Shown here: in pieces, positions 54,069-63,624 of the stretch
How positions within the stretch are numbered: the stretch's first letter is position 1
Layout of the letters: the number at the start of each line of letters is the position of its first letter
Assembly: GCA_964289745.1 (NCBI GenBank)
Contig: CAXYMM010000001.1
Coordinates: 62,001-126,000, forward strand
Origin: Ekhidna sp964289745
GTDB lineage: Bacteria > Bacteroidota > Bacteroidia > Cytophagales > Cyclobacteriaceae
Direction: 5' to 3'
Length of the DNA: 64,000 nucleotides
Notes under the pieces: model-generated
Told to the model about the DNA's origin: nothing
What the model saw: only the letters and a program-made list of their open reading frames with translations
The model's database searches: none
Translations under genes and position numbers: made by a program

Positions 54069-54383
54069 TTCCTTTTATTTAAATTGAACTAATTGATTTA
54101 GACTTTAATTGATTGCAAAAGTGAAACGCCAATGTTAACTTTCTAGTCGAAGATGGTTACGATATTGTTAAAGTAATGTAGTGTGTGTTACTCCAATGTT
54201 AACATGATAAAGGTGCTCGGGAATATGAAAATTATCCAGCACATAAAAAAGGTAAAAAACTACATAACAAGCGTATTCATAGGTTTTCCAATGACCTAAA
54301 ATTTGAATTGTCTGTTCCTTGATGATTATTTATCAAGTCATTTTCTTTGCAATTCAAAAAAATATCTCTTAGGAATTGAGAAC

Positions 54384-54746
54384 ATGCAGAACGATCCAGA
54401 GTTAAATCCTAAATATCTAGGTGAGATATCAACCGATTTTGTAAAAGTGGCTGAAAACTTAAGAGAAGCTTCTTATGCCATTCGGAAGCAGGAATTTTCT
54501 AAGTACCCTGTTTTTCCGATGTGTCAGGTCGATCAGCCAATCGGTCAGCTGTTGATGGAAAGAGGACAAGCTGAGAATGACTGGCATTACTTTGCTTCTT
54601 TCATGGAAGAATTTGTACAAAGAGGCTTGATAGTGGACGAAAAAATGTTTAAGGAGAATTATAAAAATCCTGATGAATTCTGCTGCTTATTCGTTCTCGA
54701 TGAGCAATTTACCAATGTTGTTTTCATGCCATTCCCGATAGACTGA
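54384..54746 (+). CDS. Conserved hypothetical protein (120 aa)
   Basis: The frame starts at 54303, but the ATG at 54384 gives a natural N-terminus (MQNDPELNPKYLGEISTDFV). Mostly helical, no signal peptide. Characteristic segments are LREASYAIRKQEFSKYPVFP, QPIGQLLMERGQAENDWHYF and DEFCCLFVLDEQFTNVVFMP. I recognise it only as a protein type found in Cytophagales. No function. It stands between the lipoprotein and his genes on the plus strand. Confidence 0.6.
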   Translation: MQNDPELNPKYLGEISTDFVKVAENLREASYAIRKQEFSKYPVFPMCQVDQPIGQLLMERGQAENDWHYFASFMEEFVQRGLIVDEKMFKENYKNPDEFCCLFVLDEQFTNVVFMPFPID

Positions 54747-54930
54747 GAATACTATGGCTAACATGCGACTTGATGAGAAACCAAAAGGGTAGCCAAATCA
54801 ATGTGCATGGAAGAAATTTTACCAAAATCCTCAATAGTGAAAAGAATCAAAGAAATTGCTGACACAGACTCTGATTTTTAGGCATACAGAGATATTTGAA
54901 ATCAATACCTGACAACTATTTTCACTTGAC

Positions 54931-55527
54931 TTACTTCTTTAAGTGCCGCTCTACCAATTTTGCTTCTACATCCACAAGCTTCAATCCCTGATCAGATAGT
55001 AGCACCAAAAAGTGGTAAAGCAGGTCTGATGATTCCTCGATAAGGAGGTTTTTTTTATTGTCCATAGCTTCCAGAATGACTTCAGTAGCTTCTTCCCCTA
55101 CTTTTTGGGCAATCTTCTTAGTGCCTTTTTCAAATAAAGAAGAGGTGTAAGATTTTTCATTTGCATGGTTCTTCCTATCATCAATGATGCCTTGGAGCTC
55201 ATGAAGAAATCCAGCAGGTTCTTTTTCCCCAAAGCATGTATATGACCCGGTATGGCACGTTTTACCCACTGGAAGAACCTTGATAAGATAAGTGTCCTCA
55301 TCACAGTCCAACTGAATACTCACTACATTCAGGAAGTTGCCAGACGTTTCTCCTTTAGTCCAGAGGCGTTGCTTGGATCTGCTATAAAATGTGACTTTAC
55401 CCACCTCTTTGGTTTTAGCTAATGAATCTTCATTCATGTAGCCCAGCATCAATACCTGATTGGTTTGCGCATGCTGGATTATTGCGGGAATTAGTTCTTG
55501 ACTACTGACCTTCGGCTGTTGGCTCAT
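54931..55527 (-). CDS. hisIE: Bifunctional phosphoribosyl-AMP cyclohydrolase / phosphoribosyl-ATP pyrophosphatase
   Basis: 198 residues with two domains. HisI at about 1-105 has LMLGYMNEDSLAKT, VTFYSRSKQRLWTKGETSGN, the metal-binding LDCDEDTYLIKVLPVGKTCHTGS and the C-terminal CFGE. HisE at about 110-198 has LQGIIDDRKN, KSYTSSLFEKGTKKIAQKVG, EEATEVILEAMD and DLLYHFLVLL. Together they perform steps 2 and 3 of histidine synthesis. Start overlaps the hisF stop by 4 bp. The other his genes are not in the window. Confidence 0.96.
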   Translation of the reverse strand: MSQQPKVSSQELIPAIIQHAQTNQVLMLGYMNEDSLAKTKEVGKVTFYSRSKQRLWTKGETSGNFLNVVSIQLDCDEDTYLIKVLPVGKTCHTGSYTCFGEKEPAGFLHELQGIIDDRKNHANEKSYTSSLFEKGTKKIAQKVGEEATEVILEAMDNKKNLLIEESSDLLYHFLVLLSDQGLKLVDVEAKLVERHLKK

Positions 55528-56282
55528 AATCTTACTTCTATATTTTGACTTTTTAATTCTTTCTTTAAATCTGGAATGGATATTTCACCAAAATGAAATA
55601 CGCTTGCAGCTAAAGCTCCAGTGGCTTTTGTTTTTTCAAATACTTCTTTGAAATGATCTTTTGTACCCGCCCCACCAGATGCAATCACGGGAATGTTACG
55701 GTCAGCTGCCAATTTTTTGGTCAACTCTATGGCAAACCCTGCCTTAGTGCCATCATCTTCCATCGATGTGAGCAATATCTCTCCGGCACCAAGTTCCTCT
55801 ACCCTCCTAGCCCATTCGTAAACATCCATGTTGGTAGCTTCTCTTCCTCCTTTCACGAAAACCCTCCACCCTTCATCCAGAAGTCCTGCATCAATGGCCA
55901 CTACCGTAAACTGACTACCAAACTCATCAGCAATTTCTTTTACTAAAGTGGGTCTTCTCACCGCAGCGGAATTCACACTTACTTTATCAGCACCAGCCTT
56001 TACAAGCACAGAAGCATCTTCCATAGAAGATATTCCGCCCCCTACGGTAAATGGAATGTTAATTTCATGCGCAATTTCTTCTACCAATTTGGCAAAGGTC
56101 TTTCTTCCTTCTACCGTTGCGGTAATATCAAGGAAGACTAATTCGTCAGCACCTTCTTCCGCATACCTTTTCGCCAATTCTATCGGATTACCCGCGTTTC
56201 TGATGTCCAAAAAATTAACTCCTTTTACAGCATGATCGTCTTTTATATCGAGGCAAGGTATGATGCGTTTTTTTAGAGGCAT
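55524..56282 (-). CDS. hisF: Imidazole glycerol phosphate synthase subunit HisF
   Basis: 252 residues from the ATG at 56282 (the frame extends to 56294). The barrel has MPLKKRIIPCLDIKDDHAVK at the start, ADELVFLDITATVEGRKT, PFTVGGGISSMEDASVLVKA, GADKVSVNSAAV, EILLTSMEDDGTKAGF and IPVIASGGAGT. Catalytic Asp residues are D11 and D128 equivalents, and both are present in context (CLDIKD, VAIDAG). HisF closes the imidazole ring with ammonia from HisH. Gene order hisF-hisIE is the end of the his operon in many bacteria. Upstream there is only a 412-bp gap, so this is a detached his pair. Confidence 0.95.
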   Translation of the reverse strand: MPLKKRIIPCLDIKDDHAVKGVNFLDIRNAGNPIELAKRYAEEGADELVFLDITATVEGRKTFAKLVEEIAHEINIPFTVGGGISSMEDASVLVKAGADKVSVNSAAVRRPTLVKEIADEFGSQFTVVAIDAGLLDEGWRVFVKGGREATNMDVYEWARRVEELGAGEILLTSMEDDGTKAGFAIELTKKLAADRNIPVIASGGAGTKDHFKEVFEKTKATGALAASVFHFGEISIPDLKKELKSQNIEVRL

Positions 56283-56294
56283 TTGATACATCAA

Positions 56295-56706
56295 GTTTAA
56301 GAATTTTTCGATTGATTTTAACTTTTTATTGAAGGAGGAATAGAGGCAACTATTATCAAAAAAAATTCATTAATTACAATCCCTATCTACTAATGTATAA
56401 GATTTATACTCTTAAGAGTCATGAAAACGATCATAACAACTCGTATTTCAGCGTTATGATTCTAATCAACAAAAACAATTTGGCACTTCACTCCAAGAAA
56501 TGACCTAGATTTTTCTTTAGTAAAATCGGTAACTCAATAGCGTTTTCAAGAAGAGATCAGTTTTTCAACCGAACATTCAAACCTAAAATCAAGCACGCTA
56601 TGGTATTTAACCAGTGTAATGGCTAATCTCCATGGAATTGAATTCTTAGTGATCAAAAAATTTTGCCTTTTAATAGAATTACCTAAGTTTGCGAACTTAA
56701 AAAATC
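56295..56706. other. Gene-free gap between hisF and tRNA-Phe
   Basis: A+T-rich and no ORF of interest. The one open frame on the minus strand across the tRNA (reading GSNHRLTDFQSDALPTELQH) is the typical antisense artefact of a tRNA. No promoter consensus found with confidence. Confidence 0.5.
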
Positions 56707-56779
56707 GGTGCTGTAGCTCAGTTGGTAGAGCATCGGACTGAAAATCCGTGAGTCGGTGGTTCGAACCCACTCAGCACCA
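56707..56779 (+). tRNA. tRNA-Phe (GAA)
   Basis: 73 bases. The acceptor stem GGTGCTG (56707-56713) pairs with CAGCACC (56772-56778), the discriminator base is A. D-arm TAGCTCAGTTGGTAGAGCA, anticodon stem-loop CGGACTGAAAATCCG with anticodon GAA, T-arm CGGTGGTTCGAACCCACT. The 3' CCA is not encoded. Confidence 0.96.
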
Positions 56780-56780
56780 C

Positions 56781-56813
56781 AAAAAAGCCTTTCAGACGTG
56801 GATGGCTTTTTTT
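56781..56813 (+). terminator. Terminator after tRNA-Phe
   Basis: AAAAAAGCC (56781-56789) pairs with GGCTTTTTT (56804-56812) across a 14-base loop, followed by a T-run. It directly follows the tRNA. Confidence 0.7.
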
Positions 56814-57378
56814 GTTTATCATTCCCAATTAAGTTCTCAAAATCCACGATTAATTATCATTTTAATATTTTTGATATTCACAATTAAGAGTAAATTTTCT
56901 AATGATAATACTAGATGTGAATTTCTCAAAAACTGTATGCGTGTACGATATTTTAACAGAATTTTAATCTAGAAAACAGTCCAATTATAAGCAATAAATC
57001 GTTCGTAAAAATCAGATCACTCTTTGCCAGATCAAATACTAGATTTGATTCCTGTTCCATTATCGAAGCGATCTTTTGACCATTATCAAACCAACAAACA
57101 TTGCCATTACCACACGATCTGCTGATTAGCTGGTTTAGATGACATTCAAATAAAAGTGTTCTTATCTATTGTTGAAGAGACCCAAATAATTTTCTTTCAA
57201 AAAGGATTAAACTAAAAGAATATTTTAAAAAACAACCCTGCATGATATGTCATTTTAGTTTTTTCAATAAAAAGAATATTTATATTGATAAAATCATAAA
57301 ATAACTATTATTTTTTAGGTATTCAACATTTCATTTCATCAAACAGAATTAATTTCAAGGTTCGGATTTAGTGAAGAA
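56814..57378. other. Gap before gltB with a possible decayed ORF on minus
   Basis: No intact gene. On the minus strand 56953-57165 is open without a usable start and reads RTLLFECHLNQLISRSCGNG and NVCWFDNGQKIASIMEQESN. The composition is protein-like, but it has no ATG or RBS and I cannot assign it. The rest is A+T-rich leader of gltB. Confidence 0.35.
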
Positions 57379-60300
57379 ATGTTCGATAATAAGAATTCAA
57401 TGTATCTCCCACAGATGGAACACGATGCCTGTGGGATTGGTCTGATCGCCAATATCAACGGAAAAAGAAACCATGAAACCGTCTCGGATGCGATCGAAAT
57501 GCTCGTTAACATGGAGCATAGAGGAGGAATAGGCGCAGAACCTGAAACGGGTGATGGGGCTGGTATTATGACAGAAATTCCCTATGACCTATTTGATGAG
57601 GAACTAGCGCAATGCAGAGCTCTGCTAACCCCTAGATCTTATGGAGTTGCGATGATCTTTTTCCATAAGCCTTCTTGGGAGGAAAGTTTAGATGAATTCA
57701 AACAAATTGCAAGAAGCTTAGGGTTCAAAACTTTTGCTGAACGTGAGGTGCCAGTAGATAACTTATATGTAGGGCCAACAGCTAGGGAGAATGAGCCTTA
57801 TGTGATGCAAGTCTTCTTAAAATATGGAGACCTTGCTGAAAAAAATCTGGAACGAAAACTGTACGTACTAAATAAATACACCACCCATATTCTGTCAAAG
57901 AAATTTGACGATTTCTACATTGCTTCACTCTCTTGTTATAAGATTGTTTACAAAGGACAATTACGAACAGATCAGCTAGAGGCCTACTATTTAGACCTGC
58001 AAAACGAAGAATATAAATCTGCTTTCGGAATTATCCACTCAAGGTTCTCTACCAATACTTTCCCTAGGTGGAGCTTGGCTCAACCTTTTGGGTACCTTGC
58101 CCATAATGGTGAGATCAACACCATCAGAGGAAACGTGAATAAGATGAAAAGCAAAGAAATGATGCTTAAGTCTACACACTTCACAGACGATGAAATCAAA
58201 AAACTACTTCCCATATGTAACCCTAATTTTTCTGATTCAGCCAATCTGAATGAGTTGGTAGAACTATCCGTAATGGGCGGAAGATCCCTTCCGCATGCCA
58301 TGATGATGCTGATCCCAGAAACATGGCAGTATAATCGAAGCATGGATGACAAAACCAAGGCATTTTACAAATACAATGCTTCGATAATGGAGCCCTGGGA
58401 TGGTCCAGCAGCTTTGTGTTTTACTGATGGTGAAGTAATAGGGGCTACACTTGATCGAAACGGTCTCAGACCGTGTCGTTACACAATGACATACGATGAC
58501 CGACTGATTATATCAAGTGAAACGGGAGCCCTAGCTATAGATCAAAAATTAGTTAAACAGAAAGGGAGGCTTCAACCAGGAAAAATGATTCTTGCTGATC
58601 TGGAGCACGGAGTCGTCAAGTTCGATGAAGAACTAAAAAAAGAGATGGCAGACTCACGACCCTACAGAGAGTGGATCAGAAAGCATAGAATTAAGCTAAG
58701 GTTTTTACCTGGTCCATTTGGAGACCCTGTTTTCCACAAGCCCGAAGAAATTCGCAAATATCAATTGGCAAACGGCTGGACTCGAGAAGCCATAGATAAG
58801 ATTTTGCTTCCAATGTGTAATGAAGGAAAAGAACCCATTGGTTCAATGGGTCTTGAGGTGCCTATTGCGGCTTTGAGTGAATTTCCTCAACATCCATCCA
58901 ACTATTTCAAACAATTTTTCGCTCAGGTAAGTAATCCGCCAATTGACCCCATTAGAGAGCGGTTGGTCATGTCCCTCTTTTCCCGAATTGGGGAAGGACT
59001 CAACATTTTATCTGAGGAACCATCACATTGTCATCAAGTGCATATTACTAGGCCTATTTTAAGACCTTCTACATATCAAAAAGTACTAGAACTTGGCAGT
59101 CAAGGCTTTCACCATAAGGTGATTGATTGTACCTTCTCTGATAAAGAAACACTTGAAGAAGGGATAGAGATTATTTGTAAAAAAGCTGAAAAAGCTGCTA
59201 AAAAGAAAATAGCTATTCTCATTCTTTCGGACGAAAATATTAGTTCAAATCGCATGCGAATTCCCTCACTACTTGCAACTGGAGCAATTCATCATCATTT
59301 GATTGGAAAGAAACTTCGATCTAATAGTAGCTTGGTTGTGCATGCCGCAGACGTGGTTGAGGTTCACCATTTTGCAACACTAATCGGGTACGGAGCATGC
59401 GCTGTTATGCCGTATCTAGTATTTAGCCAAATGAAGGTTTTTGCCGAAAAGGATGGGCAAGACTTCGAGGAACTGTCTGACAATTATGCGAAGGCAGTAG
59501 GAAAAGGGCTGCTAAAAATTATGTCCAAAATGGGTATCTCGACTCTGCAATCCTACCAAGCAGCACAAATCTTTGAAATTCTAGGCCTTAGCGATGATAT
59601 CGTTGAAAAATGTTTTAAGGGTACAATCTCGAGAGTTGGTGGAAATTCATTTACAGATATAGAAGAAGGCATTCGTGCTCACCACTATCAGGCTTTTGAG
59701 GAGGAGTCAGATATCCCACATGGGGGTGTATATGCATGGAGACGAGATGGCGAACGACATTTAATCGATCCTGATCATGTGCACTTATTGCAAAAAGCAA
59801 CCAAGCTGAACGACTATAAACTGTATAAGCAATATGCTGATAAACTCAATAATCCAGAAAAACCATTTTACATTCGACACCTTCTCGAATTCAAGAAGAC
59901 CAAGTCAATACCACTTGAATCGGTAGAACCCGCAAAAAAAATATTAAAAAGATTTGCTACTGGGGCAATGTCGTTTGGGTCCATCTCTCACGAAGCGCAT
60001 AGCACATTGGCCATCGCCATGAATCGAATTGGAGGAAAGAGCAACAGCGGTGAAGGAGGTGAAGATCCTATCAGATATAAAGTAGAGGAAAACGGAGACT
60101 CACAGCGATCGCGAATCAAGCAAGTAGCTTCTGGCAGGTTTGGGGTTACTTCACATTATTTAAATAATGCAGACGAAATTCAAATTAAGATAGCGCAAGG
60201 AGCCAAACCAGGTGAAGGAGGTCAGCTTCCAGGTCATAAAGTAGACAAATGGATCGCAAAGGTAAGAATGTCTACTCCTGGAGTAGATTTGATCTCACCA

Positions 60301-61827
60301 CCACCACATCACGACATATATTCTATTGAAGATTTAGCCCAACTTATCTTCGACCTTAAAAATGCCAACCCACAAGCTAGAATCAATGTAAAACTTGTTT
60401 CTCAGGCAGGCGTAGGCACCATCGCAGCAGGAGTAGCTAAAGGTTTTGCGGATGCTATCCTTATTTCTGGTGCAGATGGCGGTACAGGTGCTTCCCCACT
60501 TAGCTCACTACGTCACGCAGGTCTTCCATGGGAAATGGGGCTATCGGAGGCACAGCAAACGCTCGTCAAAAACCGTTTGAGAAGCAGAGTAGTACTTCAG
60601 TCTGATGGAAAAATGATGACCGGAAGGGACATTGCGATTGCCACGCTGCTGGGTGCAGAAGAATGGGGTGTTTCTACCGCAGCACTCATTGCAGAAGGGT
60701 GTATTATGATGCGCAAATGTCATCTCAACACTTGTCCTGTCGGAATTGCTACACAAAAGAAAGAACTCCGCAAGTTGTTTACTGGAGACCCTCAACATGT
60801 AATAAATATGTTCCAGTTCATGGTGGAAGAACTTAGGGAGATCATGGCGATGCTCGGGTTCAAAACCATCAATGAAATGGTAGGTCAAAGCCACTTATTG
60901 AATCAAACAACTAAACGGCAAGCAACCAAAGGGCTCAATTTTTCCAAGATTACGGCATTCGAGAGCACGAAAGATACAAGGTACAATTCTCGAAAACAGA
61001 AAAATCTCGTTGAAAATGCGCTCGACTACAACATCTGGAATGATTTGAAAAGCGAGGTTTCTAGAGGATACGTTGGTGCTTACGAATACCCGATTTACAA
61101 TACCAACCGCTCAACAGGCGCAATATTATCCAGTATCGTTTCGAAGAAATATGAGGAGGAAGGGCTTCCGAGTAGCCTCATAAAAATAAAATTTAAGGGG
61201 TCAGCAGGTCAGAGTTTTGGTGCTTTTCTAGCAAAAGGAATCAGGTTTACCTTGGAAGGAGAGGCGAACGATTATGTTGGAAAGGGACTTTCAGGCGGAA
61301 GGATCATCATCCACCCTAAAAGAAATGTCAGATTCCATGCAAGGGAAAATACCATTATTGGGAATGTGGCTCTTTATGGTGCTTCAAGTGGCGAATGCTA
61401 CATAAATGGAATTGCTGGTGAGCGCTTCGCAGTAAGAAACTCTGGAGCTGTTGCAGTAGTAGAGGGGGTAGGAGATCACGGATGCGAATATATGACTGGG
61501 GGTTCTGTACTCATCTTGGGCAAAACAGGTAAGAACTTCGCAGCTGGAATGAGCGGAGGTATCGCCTATGTACTTGATCTGGCAGGAAAGTTAAGAGATG
61601 ACTGTAATATGGAAATGGTAGTCTTCGATTCGTTAAATCCTGATGATATTCAAAAGATAAGAGTGCTGATTATCAATCACCTGAGACATACATCTAGTTC
61701 ATTAGCTCAGGAAATTTTACTCGATTGGGAAAGACATTTAAACTTTATGGTGAAAGTGATTCCTACCAAGTACAAGAGCATTTTAGAAGAAGCAAAGCTG
61801 AAAATACCAATGACACCTACTTATTGA
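57379..61827 (+). CDS. gltB: Glutamate synthase (NADPH) large subunit
   Basis: 1482 residues. The glutamine amidotransferase domain starts at C18 (EHDACGIGLI), so a 17-residue propeptide is removed as usual. It runs to about 430 and has HRGGIGAEPETGDGAGIMTE and NGEINTIRGN. The central domain follows, and the FMN domain spans about 830-1200 (TGAMSFGSISHEAHSTLA, QVASGRFGVTSHYLNNADEI). The 3Fe-4S cluster cysteines are in CIMMRKCHLNTCPVGIATQ. The C-terminal beta-helix domain has SFGAFLAKGIRFTLEGEAND. With GltD it makes two glutamates from glutamine and 2-oxoglutarate. Confidence 0.97.
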   Translation: MFDNKNSMYLPQMEHDACGIGLIANINGKRNHETVSDAIEMLVNMEHRGGIGAEPETGDGAGIMTEIPYDLFDEELAQCRALLTPRSYGVAMIFFHKPSWEESLDEFKQIARSLGFKTFAEREVPVDNLYVGPTARENEPYVMQVFLKYGDLAEKNLERKLYVLNKYTTHILSKKFDDFYIASLSCYKIVYKGQLRTDQLEAYYLDLQNEEYKSAFGIIHSRFSTNTFPRWSLAQPFGYLAHNGEINTIRGNVNKMKSKEMMLKSTHFTDDEIKKLLPICNPNFSDSANLNELVELSVMGGRSLPHAMMMLIPETWQYNRSMDDKTKAFYKYNASIMEPWDGPAALCFTDGEVIGATLDRNGLRPCRYTMTYDDRLIISSETGALAIDQKLVKQKGRLQPGKMILADLEHGVVKFDEELKKEMADSRPYREWIRKHRIKLRFLPGPFGDPVFHKPEEIRKYQLANGWTREAIDKILLPMCNEGKEPIGSMGLEVPIAALSEFPQHPSNYFKQFFAQVSNPPIDPIRERLVMSLFSRIGEGLNILSEEPSHCHQVHITRPILRPSTYQKVLELGSQGFHHKVIDCTFSDKETLEEGIEIICKKAEKAAKKKIAILILSDENISSNRMRIPSLLATGAIHHHLIGKKLRSNSSLVVHAADVVEVHHFATLIGYGACAVMPYLVFSQMKVFAEKDGQDFEELSDNYAKAVGKGLLKIMSKMGISTLQSYQAAQIFEILGLSDDIVEKCFKGTISRVGGNSFTDIEEGIRAHHYQAFEEESDIPHGGVYAWRRDGERHLIDPDHVHLLQKATKLNDYKLYKQYADKLNNPEKPFYIRHLLEFKKTKSIPLESVEPAKKILKRFATGAMSFGSISHEAHSTLAIAMNRIGGKSNSGEGGEDPIRYKVEENGDSQRSRIKQVASGRFGVTSHYLNNADEIQIKIAQGAKPGEGGQLPGHKVDKWIAKVRMSTPGVDLISPPPHHDIYSIEDLAQLIFDLKNANPQARINVKLVSQAGVGTIAAGVAKGFADAILISGADGGTGASPLSSLRHAGLPWEMGLSEAQQTLVKNRLRSRVVLQSDGKMMTGRDIAIATLLGAEEWGVSTAALIAEGCIMMRKCHLNTCPVGIATQKKELRKLFTGDPQHVINMFQFMVEELREIMAMLGFKTINEMVGQSHLLNQTTKRQATKGLNFSKITAFESTKDTRYNSRKQKNLVENALDYNIWNDLKSEVSRGYVGAYEYPIYNTNRSTGAILSSIVSKKYEEEGLPSSLIKIKFKGSAGQSFGAFLAKGIRFTLEGEANDYVGKGLSGGRIIIHPKRNVRFHARENTIIGNVALYGASSGECYINGIAGERFAVRNSGAVAVVEGVGDHGCEYMTGGSVLILGKTGKNFAAGMSGGIAYVLDLAGKLRDDCNMEMVVFDSLNPDDIQKIRVLIINHLRHTSSSLAQEILLDWERHLNFMVKVIPTKYKSILEEAKLKIPMTPTY

Positions 61828-61831
61828 TACT

Positions 61832-63229
61832 ATGGGGAAACCGACAGGATTTTTGGAATTTAAAAGAGAGCTACCTCCCAAAGAGAATCCGCTAAAGCGA
61901 GTAGACTCATACAAAGAATTTGAGCTTACTTTTCCAGAACAGAAGACCAATGAACAAGCTGCACGATGCATGGACTGTGGTGTTCCTTTCTGTCATAACG
62001 GATGCCCGCTTGGGAACAAAATTCCAGACTTTAACGATGCGGTATATCGCAGAGAGTGGACTGAAGCGTGGAGCATATTAAAAACAACGAATAATTTCCC
62101 AGAGTTTACAGGGCGTCTTTGTCCAGCACCTTGTGAAAGCTCATGTGTTTTAGGAATTAATCAGCCACCCGTTGCCATCGAGCATATTGAAAAGTCTATT
62201 GCAGAGAAAGCATTCGATCTTGGTCTTGAAAAAGTAAGAAAGCCAACTAAATCTACTGGAAAAAAAGTCGCTATTATAGGCTCTGGCCCAACCGGTCTGG
62301 CCGCAGCAGATCTTTTAAACCAAGCAGGACATCAAGTATCGGTATTTGAAAGAGACGAGGTAATCGGGGGTCTGCTTCGGCTAGGGATTCCTGATTTTAA
62401 ACTAGATAAAGGGGTAGTAGAACGTCGCATAAATATTCTTCAGGCAGAGGGAATTGATTTTCAGACAGGAGTCAACGTAGGAAAGGATATTGCTGTCGAA
62501 GAACTTAAACAAAAGCATAATGCGATTGTGCTATGCGGTGGTAGTACCATACCGCGCGACTTACCAATTCCAGGAAGGGAACTTGAGGGCATCCACTTTG
62601 CTATGGAATTCTTGAAACAACAAAACAGGGAAGTGGGAGGCAGAATTGATAAAAGAACGATTTCTGCCAAAGGAAAGGATGTGATTGTAATAGGGGGTGG
62701 CGATACTGGATCTGACTGTGTCGGAACCAGTAACAGGCATAAAGCAAAGTCCATTACGCAAATCGAAATCATGGATAAGCCCCCATTGGAAAGATCCGAG
62801 ATGAACCCTTGGCCAGAATGGCCTCTCGTGCTGAAAAATTCCTCCTCTCATGAAGAAGGTTGTGAGCGAGCGTGGTCTATTATGACCAAAGAATTCGTTG
62901 GAAAAGCCGGGAAGTTAAGTGGGCTGAACGTGGTCGATGTTTTCTTTAAAGATGGAAAGCTAATTGAAAAAGAAGGATCGGAGAGAACGATTCCAGCCCA
63001 ATTGGCTTTTATTGCAGCAGGCTTTGTACACCCTCAAAAAGAAGGATTACTTGAACAGTTGAAAGTATCACTTGACCACAGAGGCAATGTAGAAACCAAG
63101 AATTTTAAGACCTCGGTCAACAAAGTTTTTGCGGCTGGTGATATGCGTAGAGGACAGTCGCTTGTGGTTTGGGCTATCGCTGAAGGCAGAAAGGTAGCAA
63201 AGCAGGTAAATGAATTTTTAAAAGTTTAA
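61832..63229 (+). CDS. gltD: Glutamate synthase small subunit
   Basis: 465 residues. The N-terminal 4Fe-4S cluster region has CMDCGVPFCHNGCPLGNKIP and GRLCPAPCESSCVLGI. FAD-binding fold: VAIIGSGPTGLAAADLL near 148, VFERDEVIGGLLRLGIPDFK. NADPH-binding fold: DVIVIGGGDTGSDCVGTS near 285. The end GDMRRGQSLVVWAIAEGRKV is typical. It supplies electrons to GltB and lies 4 bp after it. All expected motifs are present. Confidence 0.97.
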   Translation: MGKPTGFLEFKRELPPKENPLKRVDSYKEFELTFPEQKTNEQAARCMDCGVPFCHNGCPLGNKIPDFNDAVYRREWTEAWSILKTTNNFPEFTGRLCPAPCESSCVLGINQPPVAIEHIEKSIAEKAFDLGLEKVRKPTKSTGKKVAIIGSGPTGLAAADLLNQAGHQVSVFERDEVIGGLLRLGIPDFKLDKGVVERRINILQAEGIDFQTGVNVGKDIAVEELKQKHNAIVLCGGSTIPRDLPIPGRELEGIHFAMEFLKQQNREVGGRIDKRTISAKGKDVIVIGGGDTGSDCVGTSNRHKAKSITQIEIMDKPPLERSEMNPWPEWPLVLKNSSSHEEGCERAWSIMTKEFVGKAGKLSGLNVVDVFFKDGKLIEKEGSERTIPAQLAFIAAGFVHPQKEGLLEQLKVSLDHRGNVETKNFKTSVNKVFAAGDMRRGQSLVVWAIAEGRKVAKQVNEFLKV

Positions 63230-63236
63230 ATCCATC

Positions 63237-63360
63237 TACCTCGACTTGAATGCAGTCCACTAAAGTGCTTCTTACAGCTCTTTCATACACAATACTGAAC
63301 CTCTGATAACCTACTGTGGGTTTTAACTGATTTACCGTCACAACGAGGGCAAGCGACTGC
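63237..63360 (-). pseudogene. Relic of an IS1-type transposase zinc-ribbon N-terminus
   Basis: On the minus strand near 63351 one frame reads CPRCDGKSVKTHS and later KSCKKHFSG, and the neighbouring frame reads KPTVGYQRFSIV between them. Combined, they match the CPxC...VK...GxQRFxCxxCxKxF zinc-ribbon opening of IS1-like transposases (InsA part). Both frames carry stops, so it is a dead fragment. It lies between gltD and a restriction-modification locus. Confidence 0.45.
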
Positions 63361-63427
63361 TTTTTACCCAACCTACCGAAATACAGCGAATATTTTCACT
63401 ACTAAACAGCGCGGTTTTATATATTGA

Positions 63428-63610
63428 AACCTAATTAAGGAAAAACTGAAAGAAAAAGGGGTTACACAGACTTGGCTTGCAGAAAAAATGAATAAGAGCT
63501 ATACGACAATAAGCGAGTATGCTCGAAATGTGAGACAGCCAAGCGTTGAAGACTTCTACGAGATTGCTGACATTTTAGATGAAAGCGTAACCAAACTAGT
63601 TAATAGATAA
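63428..63610 (+). CDS. XRE/Cro-type HTH protein, likely controller of the restriction-modification locus
   Basis: About 60 codons: NLIKEKLKEKGVTQTWLAEK, MNKSYTTISEYARNVRQPSV, EDFYEIADILDESVTKLVNR, a complete helix-turn-helix of the XRE class. No ATG, GTG or TTG precedes the first helix in frame: a TGA is at 63425-63427 and the codons after it are AAC, CTA, ATT. Start at the non-standard ATT (63434), or loss of the ATG, are the options. It ends 14 bp before the methylase gene. Such small HTH proteins commonly control restriction genes, so a C-protein role is inferred. Confidence 0.65.
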   Translation, partial: NLIKEKLKEKGVTQTWLAEKMNKSYTTISEYARNVRQPSVEDFYEIADILDESVTKLVNR

Positions 63611-63624
63611 TAAGAATCATAATA

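Noticed and set aside
56546..56770. Minus-strand frame starting GSNHRLTDFQ
   Set aside because: Antisense of tRNA-Phe; a well-known artefact in genome annotation.
57379..61827. Frameshift in gltB because of its length
   Set aside because: The frame is continuous with all domains in order, and the length of 1482 residues is within the normal range.
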